Position numbers and translations under genes: made by a program. A model generated the notes under the pieces. That model saw only the letters and a program-made list of their open reading frames with translations. It did not search any database and was not told the origin of the DNA. Shown in pieces: positions 18,137 to 32,690 of a stretch of DNA of 64,000 bases. The stretch's first letter is position 1. Each line of letters starts with the position of its first letter. Location: positions 372,001 through 436,000 of the forward strand of contig NZ_BMSX01000005.1 in assembly GCF_014649375.1 (NCBI RefSeq), written 5' to 3'. Source of the stretch: Streptomyces aurantiogriseus. Its GTDB lineage: Bacteria > Actinomycetota > Actinomycetes > Streptomycetales > Streptomycetaceae.

Positions 18137-18388
18137 TCACGAGGCTGGAGAAGGGACTTCGGCGCATGCTCGACCGCCCTCCCCCGCACGGCCGCACCAA
18201 GAGCGTGATCCCGAGATTACGGAAAGTACTGGGCCGAGGTGAGGGTTTTGGCATTTTCCGCTGGAACATGCTCCGAGCTTGCCGATCCCTGCGTTCCTCT
18301 CGGCGGCTTCGACGACATTGGCGAGCAGCATCTCCCGGGTCATGTCCTTGGCTGCGGTCGCCTTGCCGTCGAGCAGCCGTGTGGTCAC
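18137..18388 (-). pseudogene. folD: folD relic with large internal deletion
   Basis: The frame begins (GTG, behind GGAAGGA) with MTTRLLDGKATAA, the standard FolD N-terminus, and continues directly into MTREMLLANVVEAAER, which matches the FolD C-terminal helix (...PMTRAMLLxNVVEAAE...). About 250 residues in between, the whole catalytic part of methylenetetrahydrofolate dehydrogenase/cyclohydrolase, are missing; the join is near 18340-18350. After the C-terminal helix the frame runs on into unrelated sequence to 18137. It lies downstream of dimethylglycine dehydrogenase on the same strand, where a working folD would make sense. Confidence 0.68.
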
Positions 18389-18533
18389 CGGCGGTCTTCC
18401 TTCCCCGGGCTGGGGCCTGCCCGGCGGATCAGGTCGCAGGAAACCGGCGATGACTCATCAACACAGGTGAGCGGGGCTTGGTGCGTCCAGCTGCAAGGCG
18501 GAGGAGGGCGTCGACTGATCCGCCGGACAGGCC

Positions 18534-21032
<2,499 letters not shown>

Positions 21033-21127
21033 TCAGGTTGCGCAACTCAATGTGCCTGCCCCGGGGAGTGGGTGTCAAGGGGGCCGTGACGTCGGACAAC
21101 AGCCCGACACGCGGCCCGCACACGGCA

Positions 21128-21173
21128 ACGCCCGGCGGGCGGAGCGCACGTGTGCGCCCCGCCCGCCGGGCGT
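21128..21173. terminator. Strong hairpin between transporter operon and DMGDH
   Basis: Arms of 22 bases (21128-21149 and 21152-21173) pair with one mismatch and a two-base loop. It follows the substrate-binding protein stop by 23 bases. Confidence 0.85.
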
Positions 21174-21196
21174 GTTCGACCACCCCGGAGCAGGGG

Positions 21197-22174
21197 CTAC
21201 TTGATCCAGGCGTCGACCTTGTCGCGGTTGGCCTCGACCCACTTCTCGGCCGCCGCCTCCGGCGTCATCTTGTCCACCGCGATGTACTTGGCCACGGTGT
21301 TCTGGTCGTCGTTCGTCCAGGTGAAGTTCTTCACCAGGTCATAGGCCGGGCTGCCCGACTTGGCGAACTTCGCGCTGACGATCTTGTCGAGCTTGTAGAC
21401 GGGGTAGTCGCAGGCGACCTTCTCCGCGTCGGCGTCACAGCCCGTCTTGTACTCCGGCAGCTTGACCTTGACCAGCGGCACCTCGGATATGAACCACTGC
21501 GGCTCGTAGAAGTAGCCGATCACCCATTCCTTGTTCTTCTCCGCCTTCCGGAAGGCCTGGATGAGCGCGGTCTCGCTGCCCGCGTACACCACCTTGAAGT
21601 CCAGCTTCAGGTTCTTCACCAGGGCCTCGTCGTTGGTGACGAACGACGGGTCGCCGTCGAGGAGCTGGCCCTTGCCGCCCGACTCGGAGGTCTTGAACTT
21701 CGCCGCGTACTTGTTGAGGTTGTTCCAGTCGGTGATGTCCGGGTGTTCCTTCGCCAGCCACGGCGGCACATACCAGCCGATCAGGCCTTCGTTGCCGGTG
21801 ACACCGGCCTCCACGGCGGTCTTCTGGTCGGTGATGTACTTCTTCTTCAGGTCGTCGTGACCCCAGTTCTCGATGACGGCGTCGACCTCGCCCGTCCCGA
21901 AGCCCTGCCAGGCGACCTCCTCCTTCAGGTCCTTCTTGGTGACCGTACAGCCGAGGTCGTGCTCCGCGACGTACGCGACGACCGCCGCGTTCGCCTCGTA
22001 GCCAACCCACGGGTTGACGGCGAGGTTGAACGTGCCGCACTTGCCGGAGCTGCCCGAGCCGTCCGCGGCCGAGGAGTCGTCACCGACCTTCGCGCCGCCG
22101 CAGGCGGTGAGGGCGAGACCGAGAACGGCCAGGCCGGCCGCGCCGGCTCTCCACTGTCGTACCTGTGTTGCCAT
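21197..22174 (-). CDS. Glycine betaine ABC transporter substrate-binding lipoprotein
   Basis: A 325-residue OpuAC-type lipoprotein. The signal peptide (residues 1-25) ends in lipobox LTAC. The mature protein contains NLAVNPWVGYEANAAV, GEVDAVIENWGHD, GLIGWYVPPWL and GYFYEPQWF, with several Trp/Tyr residues of the kind that form the aromatic box for the trimethylammonium group. Last gene of the betB-transporter operon; the permease stop is 13 bases upstream. It is followed by a strong terminator. Confidence 0.93.
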   Translation of the reverse strand: MATQVRQWRAGAAGLAVLGLALTACGGAKVGDDSSAADGSGSSGKCGTFNLAVNPWVGYEANAAVVAYVAEHDLGCTVTKKDLKEEVAWQGFGTGEVDAVIENWGHDDLKKKYITDQKTAVEAGVTGNEGLIGWYVPPWLAKEHPDITDWNNLNKYAAKFKTSESGGKGQLLDGDPSFVTNDEALVKNLKLDFKVVYAGSETALIQAFRKAEKNKEWVIGYFYEPQWFISEVPLVKVKLPEYKTGCDADAEKVACDYPVYKLDKIVSAKFAKSGSPAYDLVKNFTWTNDDQNTVAKYIAVDKMTPEAAAEKWVEANRDKVDAWIK

Positions 22175-22186
22175 GGTCAGTGCTCC

Positions 22187-24159
22187 TTACGCGCTCACGC
22201 GCCGCGCCGCTGCCTGAGTGATCCGGTCGAACATGACGCCGAGAAGGACGATGGCGAGCCCCGCCGCAAGGCCCTTCCCGTACAGCTGTCCCTGCGAGAA
22301 TCCGGCCACGACGTCGTAGCCGAGGGCGCCCGCTCCTACCAGGCCGCCCACCACAACCATCGACAGCACGTAGATCAGGCCCTGGTTCGTCGCGAGCGTC
22401 AGGGCACTGCGTGACATCGGCAGTTGAACCTTGGTGATGATTTGCCAGGTGTTGCACCCGGTGGAGGTGGCCGCCTCGACGGTGGTCTCGGGCACGGCCC
22501 GGACCCCGTCCGCGATGATCTTGATGGCGACCGGTGCCGCGTAGACGATCGCGGCGACGATGGCCGTGAAGCGGGTGGCGCCGAACAGCGCGAGGAACGG
22601 CACGAGATAGACGAACGGCGGCATGACCTGTGCCGCGTCCAGCGTGGGCCGCAGCATCCGGTCCACGAGCAGGCTGCGCCCCATCCACACCCCGAAGACG
22701 ACACCGAGCACCATGACGAGCACCGTCGCCACCACGGTCGACGCCAGCGTCGTCATGGCGTCCGACCACACACCCGTGCCGACCAGCAGGCCCACGCACA
22801 CGGCCGCGGTGGCCCCGGCGCGCCAGCCGCCGAGCACCGCACCGAGCGCGATCAGTACCACGCCGACGAGCCACCACGGGGAGTCGGTGAGCAGCGACTG
22901 GAACGGGTTGAGCAGGCCGGTGGTGATGCCGTCACGGAAGGCGTTGGTGATGCCCGAGAGGTTGTCCTGCGCCCATGTGGTCGCGGTGTCCGCCGTGCTC
23001 GCGATGGAACTGCCGATGCCGCCCTCGCCGGGGAACTCCGCCGCCCATACATAGGTGTGCGACAGGTAGACGAGGACCGCCGTGACGACTCCGCCCGCGG
23101 CCAGCAGCGGCCGCCGCCAGGTGAGGAAGCGGCTGCCCGAGCGCCGGGCCGCCTCCTCGCGGGCGCTGGCGGCGGTGGTGACCCGGTCGAGGACGATCGC
23201 CATCACGACGATGGCGAGCCCCGCGTTGAAGGCCGTACCCACGTCGAGCGACTGCAGGGCCTGGACGACGGTCTTGCCGAGGCCGGGCGCGTCGATCAGG
23301 GCCGCGATGGTCACCATGGCCAGGGCGGCCATGATCGACTGGTTGACGCCCATCACCACGGTCCGCTTGGACATCGGCAGCAGGACCTTCAGCAGCGCCT
23401 GCCGCCGTGTCGCGCCCAGCGAGTCGGCCGCCTCGACGGTGGTCTCCGGCACGGAGCGGATGGCGTGCGCGGTGATGCGGATCGCGGGTGGCGCCGCGTA
23501 GATCACGGTGGCGATCGTGGCGGAGGCCCCACCGATGAGGAAGAACAGGGTGAGCGGGGCCAGGTAGACGAAGGTCGGCATCGTCTGCATGAAGTCCAGG
23601 AAGGGCGTCAGGATCCGGTTGACCCGGTCGGACAGCCCCGCCCACACACCCAGCGGGATCGCGAACAACAACGCCACGAAGACCGCCGAGACGGTGAGAG
23701 CGAGGGTGTCCATGCTCTCCTGCCACAGACCCTGCAGCCCGAGGAAGGTGAAGCCCGCCACGGCCAGCAGAGCCACCCGCCAGTTGCCCACGGCCCAGGA
23801 GACGTAGCCCGCGATGCCGACGACGCCCAGCCATCCGATCTGCGGGACGGGACGGCCGGCGGAGGGCTGTGAGATCAGGTCCTGGATGAAGGTCACCAGG
23901 TTGTCGATGACCAGACGGATCTCGTTGAAGAAGTAGAGGAAGAGCGGGTTGGAGTTACGGTTCGCGCCGATCGAGTCGTTGACGTCGTTGAACCACCGGT
24001 GCACGTCGGTGAGGTCCGCGGCCGCCAGGGTCAGGGTCTGCTTTCCCCGGAAGATCGCGAACAGCACCAGCCAGGCGACCAGGATGGCGGCCACCACCGC
24101 GCGTCGGCTGATCTTGCGCACGCCGGTCAGAGGTGCGGACTTCTCCAGGGCGACGGCCA

Positions 24160-24160
<1 letters not shown>
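22187..24160 (-). CDS. Glycine betaine ABC transporter, tandem permease
   Basis: A 657-residue protein with two complete OpuAB-type permease domains in one chain. The first EAA-type loop is VPETTVEAADSLGATRRQAL (about 245-265); the second is VPETTVEAATSTGCNTWQII (about 555-575). Each is preceded by a hydrophobic block with MPTFVYLAPL or MPPFVYLVPF. A cytoplasmic/linker region between has more membrane segments, giving at least ten in total. Usual OpuAB/ProW has one domain and dimerises. The ATG overlaps the ATPase stop (TGATG), so translation is coupled; a GTG one codon earlier is possible. Confidence 0.92.
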
Positions 24161-26738
<2,578 letters not shown>

Positions 26739-26764
26739 GCGCCAAGCCCTTCAGCCGAAATGCG

Positions 26765-26779
26765 TTGCGCATCGTGCAT
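26765..26779. promoter_or_regulatory. Candidate IclR operator, weak site B1
   Basis: TTGCG-CATCG-TGCAT matches the left arm fully and three of five bases of the right arm. It lies 26 bases before the betB start, on the betB side of the divergent promoter region. Confidence 0.4.
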
Positions 26780-26927
26780 TCAATTGCTTGTGGTGGAACA
26801 CCATGGCGAACGCTGCAGAGCTACGTCAAGGGGTCGGCGGATGACGATTCGGCAAGGGGCCCCACGGCCCTTTTCTCTTGACCAAGGACCCCACCAGCGT
26901 CAACCATGTTGCGCATTGCTCACCGAG

Positions 26928-26942
26928 TTGCGCAATACGCAC
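26928..26942. promoter_or_regulatory. Candidate IclR operator, site B2
   Basis: TTGCG-CAATA-CGCAC: nine of ten bases of the palindrome, ending 14 bases before the purU ATG. A direct copy of its left part (GTTGCGCA) lies 19 bases upstream at 26908-26915. Confidence 0.6.
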
Positions 26943-26956
26943 CCACGGAGGCCACC

Positions 26957-27829
26957 ATGTCCCCTCGACCGCAACCTGGCCGTGAGTACGTCCTCACCCT
27001 CTCGTGTCCCGACAGCGCCGGACTGGTTCACGCCGTGAGCGGCTTCCTCGTCAGGAACTCGGGCAACATCCTGGAAAGCCAGCAGTTCGATGATCGACTC
27101 CAGGGCCGTTTCTTCATGAGGGTCCACTTCGACGTCTCCGATCCGGACGCGAGTCTGAAAACTCTGCGTTACCGATTCGGTCCCGTCGCCGAGGCGTACC
27201 GCATCACCTGGACCCTGAGCGAGGCGTCGACCCCGACCCGGACGCTCATCATGGTGTCCAGGTTCGGCCACTGCCTCAACGATCTGCTCTTCCGCCGGCG
27301 CACCGGCGCCCTCAACATCGACATCCCCGCGATCGTCTCCAACCACCGGGACTTCGAGGGGCTGGCGGAGACCTACGGCATTCCGTTCCACCACATTCCT
27401 GTCACCAAGGACACCAAGGCCGAGGCCGAGGCGCGTCTGATGGAGCTGGTCCGCGAGCTGGACATCGACCTGGTGGTGCTGGCCCGCTACATGCAGATCC
27501 TCTCCGACGACCTGTGCAAGCAGCTCGAGGGCCGCGCCATCAACATCCATCACTCCTTCCTTCCCAGCTTCAAGGGCGCGCGCCCGTACGAGCAGGCCTA
27601 CGCCCGCGGCGTGAAGCTCGTCGGCGCGACAGCGCACTACGTGACACCGGACCTGGACGAGGGGCAGATCATCGAGCAGGACGTGGTCAGGGTGGACCAC
27701 TCGCTCGACCCCGGTGACCTGGTCACGGTCGGACGGGACGTCGAGGCACAGGTGCTCGCGCACGCGGTGAAGTGGCACAGCGAGAGCCGGGTGATGGTGG
27801 ACGGCAACCGTACGGTGGTCTTCCGCTGA
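26957..27829 (+). CDS. purU: Formyltetrahydrofolate deformylase
   Basis: A 290-residue enzyme that hydrolyses 10-formyl-THF to formate and free THF. An N-terminal ACT domain (about 8-90, LTLSCPDSAGLVHAVSGFL) is followed by the formyl-transferase fold with VSRFGHCLNDLL, the catalytic-site INIHHSFLPSFKGARPYEQA and the Asp in GQIIEQDV. GGAG precedes the ATG by seven. In actinomycetes a purU next to betaine demethylation genes recycles THF loaded with methyl-derived carbon. Divergent from betB and probably under the same regulator. Confidence 0.94.
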   Translation: MSPRPQPGREYVLTLSCPDSAGLVHAVSGFLVRNSGNILESQQFDDRLQGRFFMRVHFDVSDPDASLKTLRYRFGPVAEAYRITWTLSEASTPTRTLIMVSRFGHCLNDLLFRRRTGALNIDIPAIVSNHRDFEGLAETYGIPFHHIPVTKDTKAEAEARLMELVRELDIDLVVLARYMQILSDDLCKQLEGRAINIHHSFLPSFKGARPYEQAYARGVKLVGATAHYVTPDLDEGQIIEQDVVRVDHSLDPGDLVTVGRDVEAQVLAHAVKWHSESRVMVDGNRTVVFR

Positions 27830-27849
27830 GCATCATCCGTATACAAACG

Positions 27850-27875
27850 CCGGACGGGCGATCCAGCCCGTCCGG
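27850..27875. terminator. Hairpin between convergent purU and metF-like gene
   Basis: A perfect ten-base stem, CCGGACGGGC with GCCCGTCCGG, and a six-base loop, 20 bases after the purU stop. It can serve both strands. Confidence 0.75.
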
Positions 27876-27938
27876 GGGCACCCCCTCTGAGGGAGTGTGA
27901 GGACGAGGCCCGTTCAGGGCCGAAGCGGGGGTCCGGGC

Positions 27939-28775
27939 TCACCCCTCCAGCCGATCGAGCACAGCGCGGCGCCACCGTTCCGTCTCCGCGATCTGGTTGA
28001 AGGTGAACAGGTGCAGGCCTGCCACCCCCGCCGACGGCGCGGTGAGCGCCTCGATGCTGCGGGTGAGCAGCCTCTCGGGCGAGTAACCCCCGGGCGCAGC
28101 GAACCGCACGAACCACGACGCGTGCTTCGTCAGGAAGCGCGTCGACTCCCCCACGCCGATCCTCGTCGCCATCGCCAGCAGCTTCGCCCGCTGCACGGGC
28201 CCCGCAACGCCGAGCTGGACAGGCAGGGTGACGTCCCGGCGCCGGATCCGGGCGATCCACTCCCCCAGCACGCGCGGGTCGAAGCAGAGGTTGCTCACGA
28301 TGTAGGTGGCGTGCTCGCGCTTGTCCCACATCGACTGGATGGTGACGTCGTCGTGGATGAGGGGATGGCTCTCGGGATAGCCGGTGACGCCGATGTGCGC
28401 GAAGGGCCTGCCCAGCTCGCTCAGCCGGCGCAGCACCGGCAGCGCCCCGTCGTAGGCCCCGGCCGGCGGGTCGGCGTCGCCCGCCGGGACGAAGACGTCG
28501 TCCACGCCCGCCGCACGGAGCCGGTCGACAACCTCCTTCAGGTGCGCGTCGTCCCGCAGCAGCCGCGCGGGCACGTGCGGGACGACGCGGTAGCCGTGCG
28601 CCGCGAGCCGGCCGGTGAGGGCGAGGGTCGGTTCCAGGCCCTTGACCGGCGACGCCGTCACGGTGACGACGACGTCGCGCGGGACATGGGCGAGGACTTT
28701 GTCCTCGGTCGCCTTCGCGGGCAGCACCTCGTAGCGGACGTTGTCCAGCAGCGTCCTCAGCCCTGCGGCGCCCAA
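27939..28775 (-). CDS. Methylenetetrahydrofolate reductase-like protein
   Basis: A 278-residue TIM-barrel flavoprotein of the MetF family, which reduces 5,10-methylene-THF to 5-methyl-THF. Seen: PAKATEDKVLAHVPRDVVVT (the early strand with the conserved Glu), HIGVTGYPESHPLI, SNLCFDP near the middle, LPVQLGVAGPV, and LHLFTFNQIAETERWR at the end. It starts three bases after the choline-oxidase stop with a TTG behind AGGCGGGG, so it is translationally tied to that gene. The set fits disposal of C1 units from betaine demethylation. A methyltransferase-coupled variant is possible. Confidence 0.82.
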   Translation of the reverse strand: MGAAGLRTLLDNVRYEVLPAKATEDKVLAHVPRDVVVTVTASPVKGLEPTLALTGRLAAHGYRVVPHVPARLLRDDAHLKEVVDRLRAAGVDDVFVPAGDADPPAGAYDGALPVLRRLSELGRPFAHIGVTGYPESHPLIHDDVTIQSMWDKREHATYIVSNLCFDPRVLGEWIARIRRRDVTLPVQLGVAGPVQRAKLLAMATRIGVGESTRFLTKHASWFVRFAAPGGYSPERLLTRSIEALTAPSAGVAGLHLFTFNQIAETERWRRAVLDRLEG

Positions 28776-28778
28776 GGT

Positions 28779-30449
28779 CTACCCCGCCTGCTTCTGGGCG
28801 TCACGGTGGCGGTAGTACGCGGCCTTCGACGGCGCGAGCGGTTCCTTGCCGAGGATCAGGTCGGCGGCCTTCTCGGCGATCATCATCACCGGTGCGTAGA
28901 TGTTGCCGTTGGTGACGTACGGCATCACCGACGCGTCCACGACACGCAGGCCCTCCAGGCCGTGCACCCGCATGCTGGCCGGGTCGACGACGGACATCTC
29001 GTCGGTGCCCATCTTGCAGGTGCAGGACGGGTGCAGGGCGGTCTCGCCCTCCTTCGCGACCCAGGCGAGGATCTCCTCGTCCGTCTGCACAGTCGGCCCG
29101 GGCGAGACTTCCCCGTCGTTGTACGGGGCGAGGGCGGGCTGGTTGAGGAGCTTGCGGGCCACGCGGATCGCCTCGACCCATTCGCGGCGGTCCTGCTCGG
29201 TGGAGAGGTAGTTGAAGCGCAGCGCCGGGTGCTCGCGCGGGTCCCTGCTCCTGATCTTCACCGAGCCGATGGCGTCGGAGTACATGGGGCCCACGTGCAC
29301 CTGGTAGCCGTGGCCACCGGCCGGCGAGGAGCCGTCGTAGCGGACGGCGATCGGCAGGAAGTGGAACATCAGGTTGGGGTAGTCCACGTCCTCGTTGCTG
29401 CGGGCGAAACCGCCGGCCTCGAAGTGGTTGGTGGCGGCCGGGCCCCTGCGGAAGAGCCACTGCAGTCCGATGAAGGGGGCGCGCCACTTCGCCATGTACG
29501 GCTGCATGGAGACCGGCTGCCTGCAGGCGTACTGGACGTAGACCTCGAGGTGGTCCTGCATGTTCTCGCCGACGCCCGGGAGGTCGTGGACGATGTCGAT
29601 ACCGAGGGCGCTCAGCTCCTCGGCGTTGCCGACGCCGGAGAGCTGCAGCAGCTGCGGGGAGTTGATGGCGCCGCCACAGAGGATGACTTCCTCGGCACGG
29701 ACCTGCTGGAGCGCGCCCCGGCCGCGCCGGTACTCGACGCCGACGGCGCGCTTGCCCTCGAAGAGGACGCGGGTGACCAGGGCGCGGGTCCTGACCGTGA
29801 GGTTCGGCCTCTTCATCGCAGGCTTGAGGTATGCCTTCGAGGCCGAGAGACGACGTCCGCGGTGGACGTTTCGGTCGAACTTGGCGAAACCTTCCTGTCG
29901 GTAGCCGTTGACGTCGTCCGTGGGGGCGTAGCCGGCTTCCTGGGTGGCCTTGAGGAAGGCGCCGAAGAGCGGATTGGTCGCGGGGCCGCGTTCGAGGACG
30001 AGAGGGCCGTCATGGCCGCGGAACTCGTCGTCCGGATCGGCCGCGAGACAGTTCTCCATGCGGCGGAAGTACGGCAGGCAGTGCGCGTAGTCCCAGCTCT
30101 CCATGCCGGGGTCGGCCGCCCAGCGTTCGTAGTCCAGGGGGTTGCCGCGCTGGAAGATCATGCCGTTGATGCTGCTGGAACCGCCCAGCACCTTGCCGCG
30201 CGCGTGGTAGATGCGTCTGCCGCCCATGTGGGGCTCGGGCTCGGACTCGTACTTCCAGTCGTAGAACCGGCTGCCGATCGGATAGGTCAGCGCCGCGGGC
30301 ATGTGGATGAAGACGTCCCACGGATAGTCGGACCGGCCGGCCTCCAGCACCAGCACCCGGTTCGCCGGGTCCGCGGAGAGCCTGTTCGCCAGTGCGCTGC
30401 CGGCGGATCCACCGCCGACGATGACGAAGTCGTAGTGCAGAGGAGCCAT
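28779..30449 (-). CDS. betA: GMC-family choline oxidase/dehydrogenase
   Basis: A 556-residue FAD enzyme expected to oxidise choline to betaine aldehyde. ADP-binding motif [16 protein letters not shown] (7-22), GMC signature 1 [18 protein letters not shown] (about 80-97), signature 2 [15 protein letters not shown] (about 260-274), and the catalytic His region [10 protein letters not shown] with a second conserved His/Asn in [24 protein letters not shown] start behind GAGG. Divergent from the IclR gene; the perfect palindrome lies between them. Some family members act on other alcohols, but the neighbourhood supports choline. Confidence 0.87.
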   Translation of the reverse strand: MAPLHYDFVIVGGGSAGSALANRLSADPANRVLVLEAGRSDYPWDVFIHMPAALTYPIGSRFYDWKYESEPEPHMGGRRIYHARGKVLGGSSSINGMIFQRGNPLDYERWAADPGMESWDYAHCLPYFRRMENCLAADPDDEFRGHDGPLVLERGPATNPLFGAFLKATQEAGYAPTDDVNGYRQEGFAKFDRNVHRGRRLSASKAYLKPAMKRPNLTVRTRALVTRVLFEGKRAVGVEYRRGRGALQQVRAEEVILCGGAINSPQLLQLSGVGNAEELSALGIDIVHDLPGVGENMQDHLEVYVQYACRQPVSMQPYMAKWRAPFIGLQWLFRRGPAATNHFEAGGFARSNEDVDYPNLMFHFLPIAVRYDGSSPAGGHGYQVHVGPMYSDAIGSVKIRSRDPREHPALRFNYLSTEQDRREWVEAIRVARKLLNQPALAPYNDGEVSPGPTVQTDEEILAWVAKEGETALHPSCTCKMGTDEMSVVDPASMRVHGLEGLRVVDASVMPYVTNGNIYAPVMMIAEKAADLILGKEPLAPSKAAYYRHRDAQKQAG

Positions 30450-30517
30450 GATGCCTCGTCTCGCTCGCGCCGTAGATACGCGAGGCATGCTAGTACCAGT
30501 AGCGTTATGCGCACCAG

Positions 30518-30534
30518 GTTGCGAACAACGCAAC
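30518..30534. promoter_or_regulatory. Candidate IclR operator, site C (perfect)
   Basis: GTTGCG-AACAA-CGCAAC: perfect six-base arms. It lies between the divergent betA and iclR genes, 69 bases from the betA start and 67 from the iclR start. Confidence 0.7.
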
Positions 30535-30563
30535 TTGCAGGGGATTCGTTTCCATGCCGTTAC

Positions 30564-30594
30564 TTGCAATGGTGTTGTTTACTACGCGTATAGT
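30564..30594 (+). promoter_or_regulatory. Candidate promoter of iclR, leaderless
   Basis: TTGCAA (30564-30569) and TATAGT (30589-30594) are separated by 19 bases. The -10 ends only six bases before the GTG at 30601, and no ribosome site is present, so the transcript probably starts at or next to the start codon. Confidence 0.5.
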
Positions 30595-30600
30595 TTCGCT

Positions 30601-31398
30601 GTGAGCAACCACAGCCAAGACACCGAAACGTCGAGTTCGCAGGCCGGCGGAGTCCAGTCGGTCGACCGCGCCATCAGCGTCCTGGAGATCCTGGCCCAAC
30701 GCGGCGAGGCGGGCGTCAGCGAGGTGGCCGCGGAGATCGATGTTCACAAGTCCACCGCGTTCCGCCTGCTCGGCGCCCTGGAGGCGCGCGGCCTGGTGGA
30801 GCAGGCGGGCGAGCGCGGCAAGTACCGCCTCGGCTTCGGCATCGTACGTCTGGCCGGCGCGGTCACGGGACGCATCGACATCACGCAGCAGGGCCGCCCG
30901 GTCTGTGAGCGCCTCGCCGAGGAGATCGGCGAGACGGTCAACATCGCGGTCATGCAGGAGCACTACGCGATCAACCTCTACCAGGTGCGCGGCCCGGGAG
31001 CGGTCACCGCGCACAACTGGGTCGGCCAGCTGACGCCGTTGCACGCCACGTCGAGCGGCAAGATCCTGCTGGCGCACCTGCCCGCCGACGAGCGCGCCGC
31101 ACTGCTGACCGAGGCGGGCCTCAAGAAGATCACCCCGCACACCATCACCTCGAAGGCGAAGCTCGAGAAGCACCTCGCCGAGGCGCGAGAGGCCGGCTAC
31201 GCCTGGACCCTGGAGGAACTGGAGGTCGGACTCCACGCCATGGCCGCTCCGATCCTCGACCGGGACGGAGAGGTCATCGCGGCGGTCACCGCCTCCGGTC
31301 CCTCGTACCGGTTCACCGAGGAGCGGATGCGCGAACTCGCCCCGGTACTGATCAAGGGGGCCGAGGAGATCAGCCACCGGATGGGCTACCTGGGCTGA
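30601..31398 (+). CDS. IclR-family regulator of the betaine locus
   Basis: A 265-residue regulator. The N-terminal winged helix (about 18-80) includes SVDRAISVLEILAQRGEAG, SEVAAEIDVHKSTAFRLLGA and RGLVEQAGERGKYRLG. The C-terminal effector domain (about 95-260) includes LTPLHATSSGKILLAHL and LHAMAAPILDRDGEVIAAV, a standard IclR ligand pocket. It sits in the middle of the choline/betaine genes, divergent from betA. The effector is unknown; betaine, choline or dimethylglycine are candidates. Its stop is nine bases from the convergent Rieske gene. Confidence 0.92.
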   Translation: MSNHSQDTETSSSQAGGVQSVDRAISVLEILAQRGEAGVSEVAAEIDVHKSTAFRLLGALEARGLVEQAGERGKYRLGFGIVRLAGAVTGRIDITQQGRPVCERLAEEIGETVNIAVMQEHYAINLYQVRGPGAVTAHNWVGQLTPLHATSSGKILLAHLPADERAALLTEAGLKKITPHTITSKAKLEKHLAEAREAGYAWTLEELEVGLHAMAAPILDRDGEVIAAVTASGPSYRFTEERMRELAPVLIKGAEEISHRMGYLG

Positions 31399-31407
31399 CC
31401 GGCCCGA

Positions 31408-32541
31408 CTACTGCGGCCGGCGGGTGGCCAGACGCTCGTTCACCCAGTCGTGGAAGGCCCCGATGTGGTGCTCGCTGGGCACCAGCACGCCGCCCTTGGC
31501 GTACATCCGGGAGCTCATCCCGGGCTGCGTGCGCTCGCATGCCTCGAAGTCCTGCCGGTTGACCCGGTCGAAGAGTTCCACGGACCGGCTGACGTCCTTG
31601 CCGCTCTCGACGACGTGCGGGAGATAGAGCCAGTCGCACTCGACGATCGTGCGGTCGACGGCCACCGGGTACATCCGGTGGAAGATCACATGGTCGGGGA
31701 CGAGGTTGATGAACACCTGCGGCTTGACGGTGATCGCGTAGTAGCGGCGGTCCTGATCCTCCGCCACCCCGGGGATGCGGTCCAGCCCCTCGGAGCCGTC
31801 GACGGTGAAGCCCCGGACCTCCTCGCCGAACTCGGCGCCGTGGCCGACGTAGTACTGGGCGGCGTAGCCGTCGGCGAACTCGGGGAGCACCTCGGTGAGT
31901 TCCGGGTGGATCGTGGCGCAGTGGTAGCACTCCATGAAGTTCTCGATGATGAGCTTCCAGTTCGCCTTGACGTCGTAGACGATGCGCTTGCCGACGGAGA
32001 GGTTGTCGATGTCGTAGCGCTCGATCGACTCCACGTCGCCGAGGCGGGTGATGATCTCGCCGATGACGTCCTCCTCGAAGGAGGGCGGGTTCTCCGCCAG
32101 GCAGACCCAGACATAGCCGAGCCATTCGCGGACGGCCACGCTCACCAGGCCGTACTCGGTGCGGCCGACGTCGGGCATCTTGGTGAGGTTGGGTGCCGCG
32201 ACGAGCTTGCCGTTCAGGTCGTACGTCCAGGCGTGGTACGGGCACTGGAAGGCCCGCTTGACCTCGCCGCTGTCCTCCGTGCAGATCCTGGCTCCGCGGT
32301 GCCGGCAGACGTTGAAGTAGGCGCGGATCGAGTTGTCCCGGGCGCGGGTGACGAGGATGCTCTCGCGGCCCACGTCGACGGTGCGGAAGGCGCCGGGCTT
32401 CGCCAGTTCGGAGGCGCGCGCGACGCAGAACCACATGGTCTCGAATATGCGCTCCTGCTCCTGGGCGAAGACGGCCGGATCCGTGTAGGAGGAGCCGGGG
32501 AGGGTGGCGATCAGGCTGTCCGGCAGGCTGGTCGAGGTCAC
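31408..32541 (-). CDS. Rieske oxygenase, probable glycine betaine demethylase
   Basis: A 377-residue alpha subunit. The Rieske [2Fe-2S] cluster is bound by Cys79-Arg-His81 (NVCRHRG) and Cys100-Pro-Tyr-His103 (CPYHAWTY). The mononuclear iron site includes His207 and His212 in ENFMECYHCATIHPEL, with Glu204 at the bridging position. Expected reaction: oxidative removal of one methyl of glycine betaine as formaldehyde, giving dimethylglycine (GbcA/stachydrine demethylase group). I chose the GTG at 32541, behind GAGGAG, over a longer frame. The formaldehyde dehydrogenase and ferredoxin genes nearby support the call. Confidence 0.85.
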   Translation of the reverse strand: MTSTSLPDSLIATLPGSSYTDPAVFAQEQERIFETMWFCVARASELAKPGAFRTVDVGRESILVTRARDNSIRAYFNVCRHRGARICTEDSGEVKRAFQCPYHAWTYDLNGKLVAAPNLTKMPDVGRTEYGLVSVAVREWLGYVWVCLAENPPSFEEDVIGEIITRLGDVESIERYDIDNLSVGKRIVYDVKANWKLIIENFMECYHCATIHPELTEVLPEFADGYAAQYYVGHGAEFGEEVRGFTVDGSEGLDRIPGVAEDQDRRYYAITVKPQVFINLVPDHVIFHRMYPVAVDRTIVECDWLYLPHVVESGKDVSRSVELFDRVNRQDFEACERTQPGMSSRMYAKGGVLVPSEHHIGAFHDWVNERLATRRPQ

Positions 32542-32646
32542 AGTGCACTCCTCGGGAAACGTCGTGGAGGGGTCATTCACGCGCCGGGAAGAGCGTCTCC
32601 GGACGGCGTCTGGATGGTGCGCTTTTGTTCTTCATCGCGCAACGTA

Positions 32647-32661
32647 ACGCGCCATTCGCAA
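32647..32661. promoter_or_regulatory. Candidate IclR operator, site D
   Basis: ACGCG-CCATT-CGCAA: eight of ten bases of the palindrome, 105 bases before the Rieske gene start; another CGCAA lies at 32639-32643. Confidence 0.45.
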
Positions 32662-32690
32662 CGGCAGCTTGGGGTGCCGGATGGGCGGTG

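Noticed and set aside
18389..18533. Insertion sequence or attachment site near the folD relic
   Set aside because: No transposase frame, terminal repeats or target duplication could be seen in this stretch.
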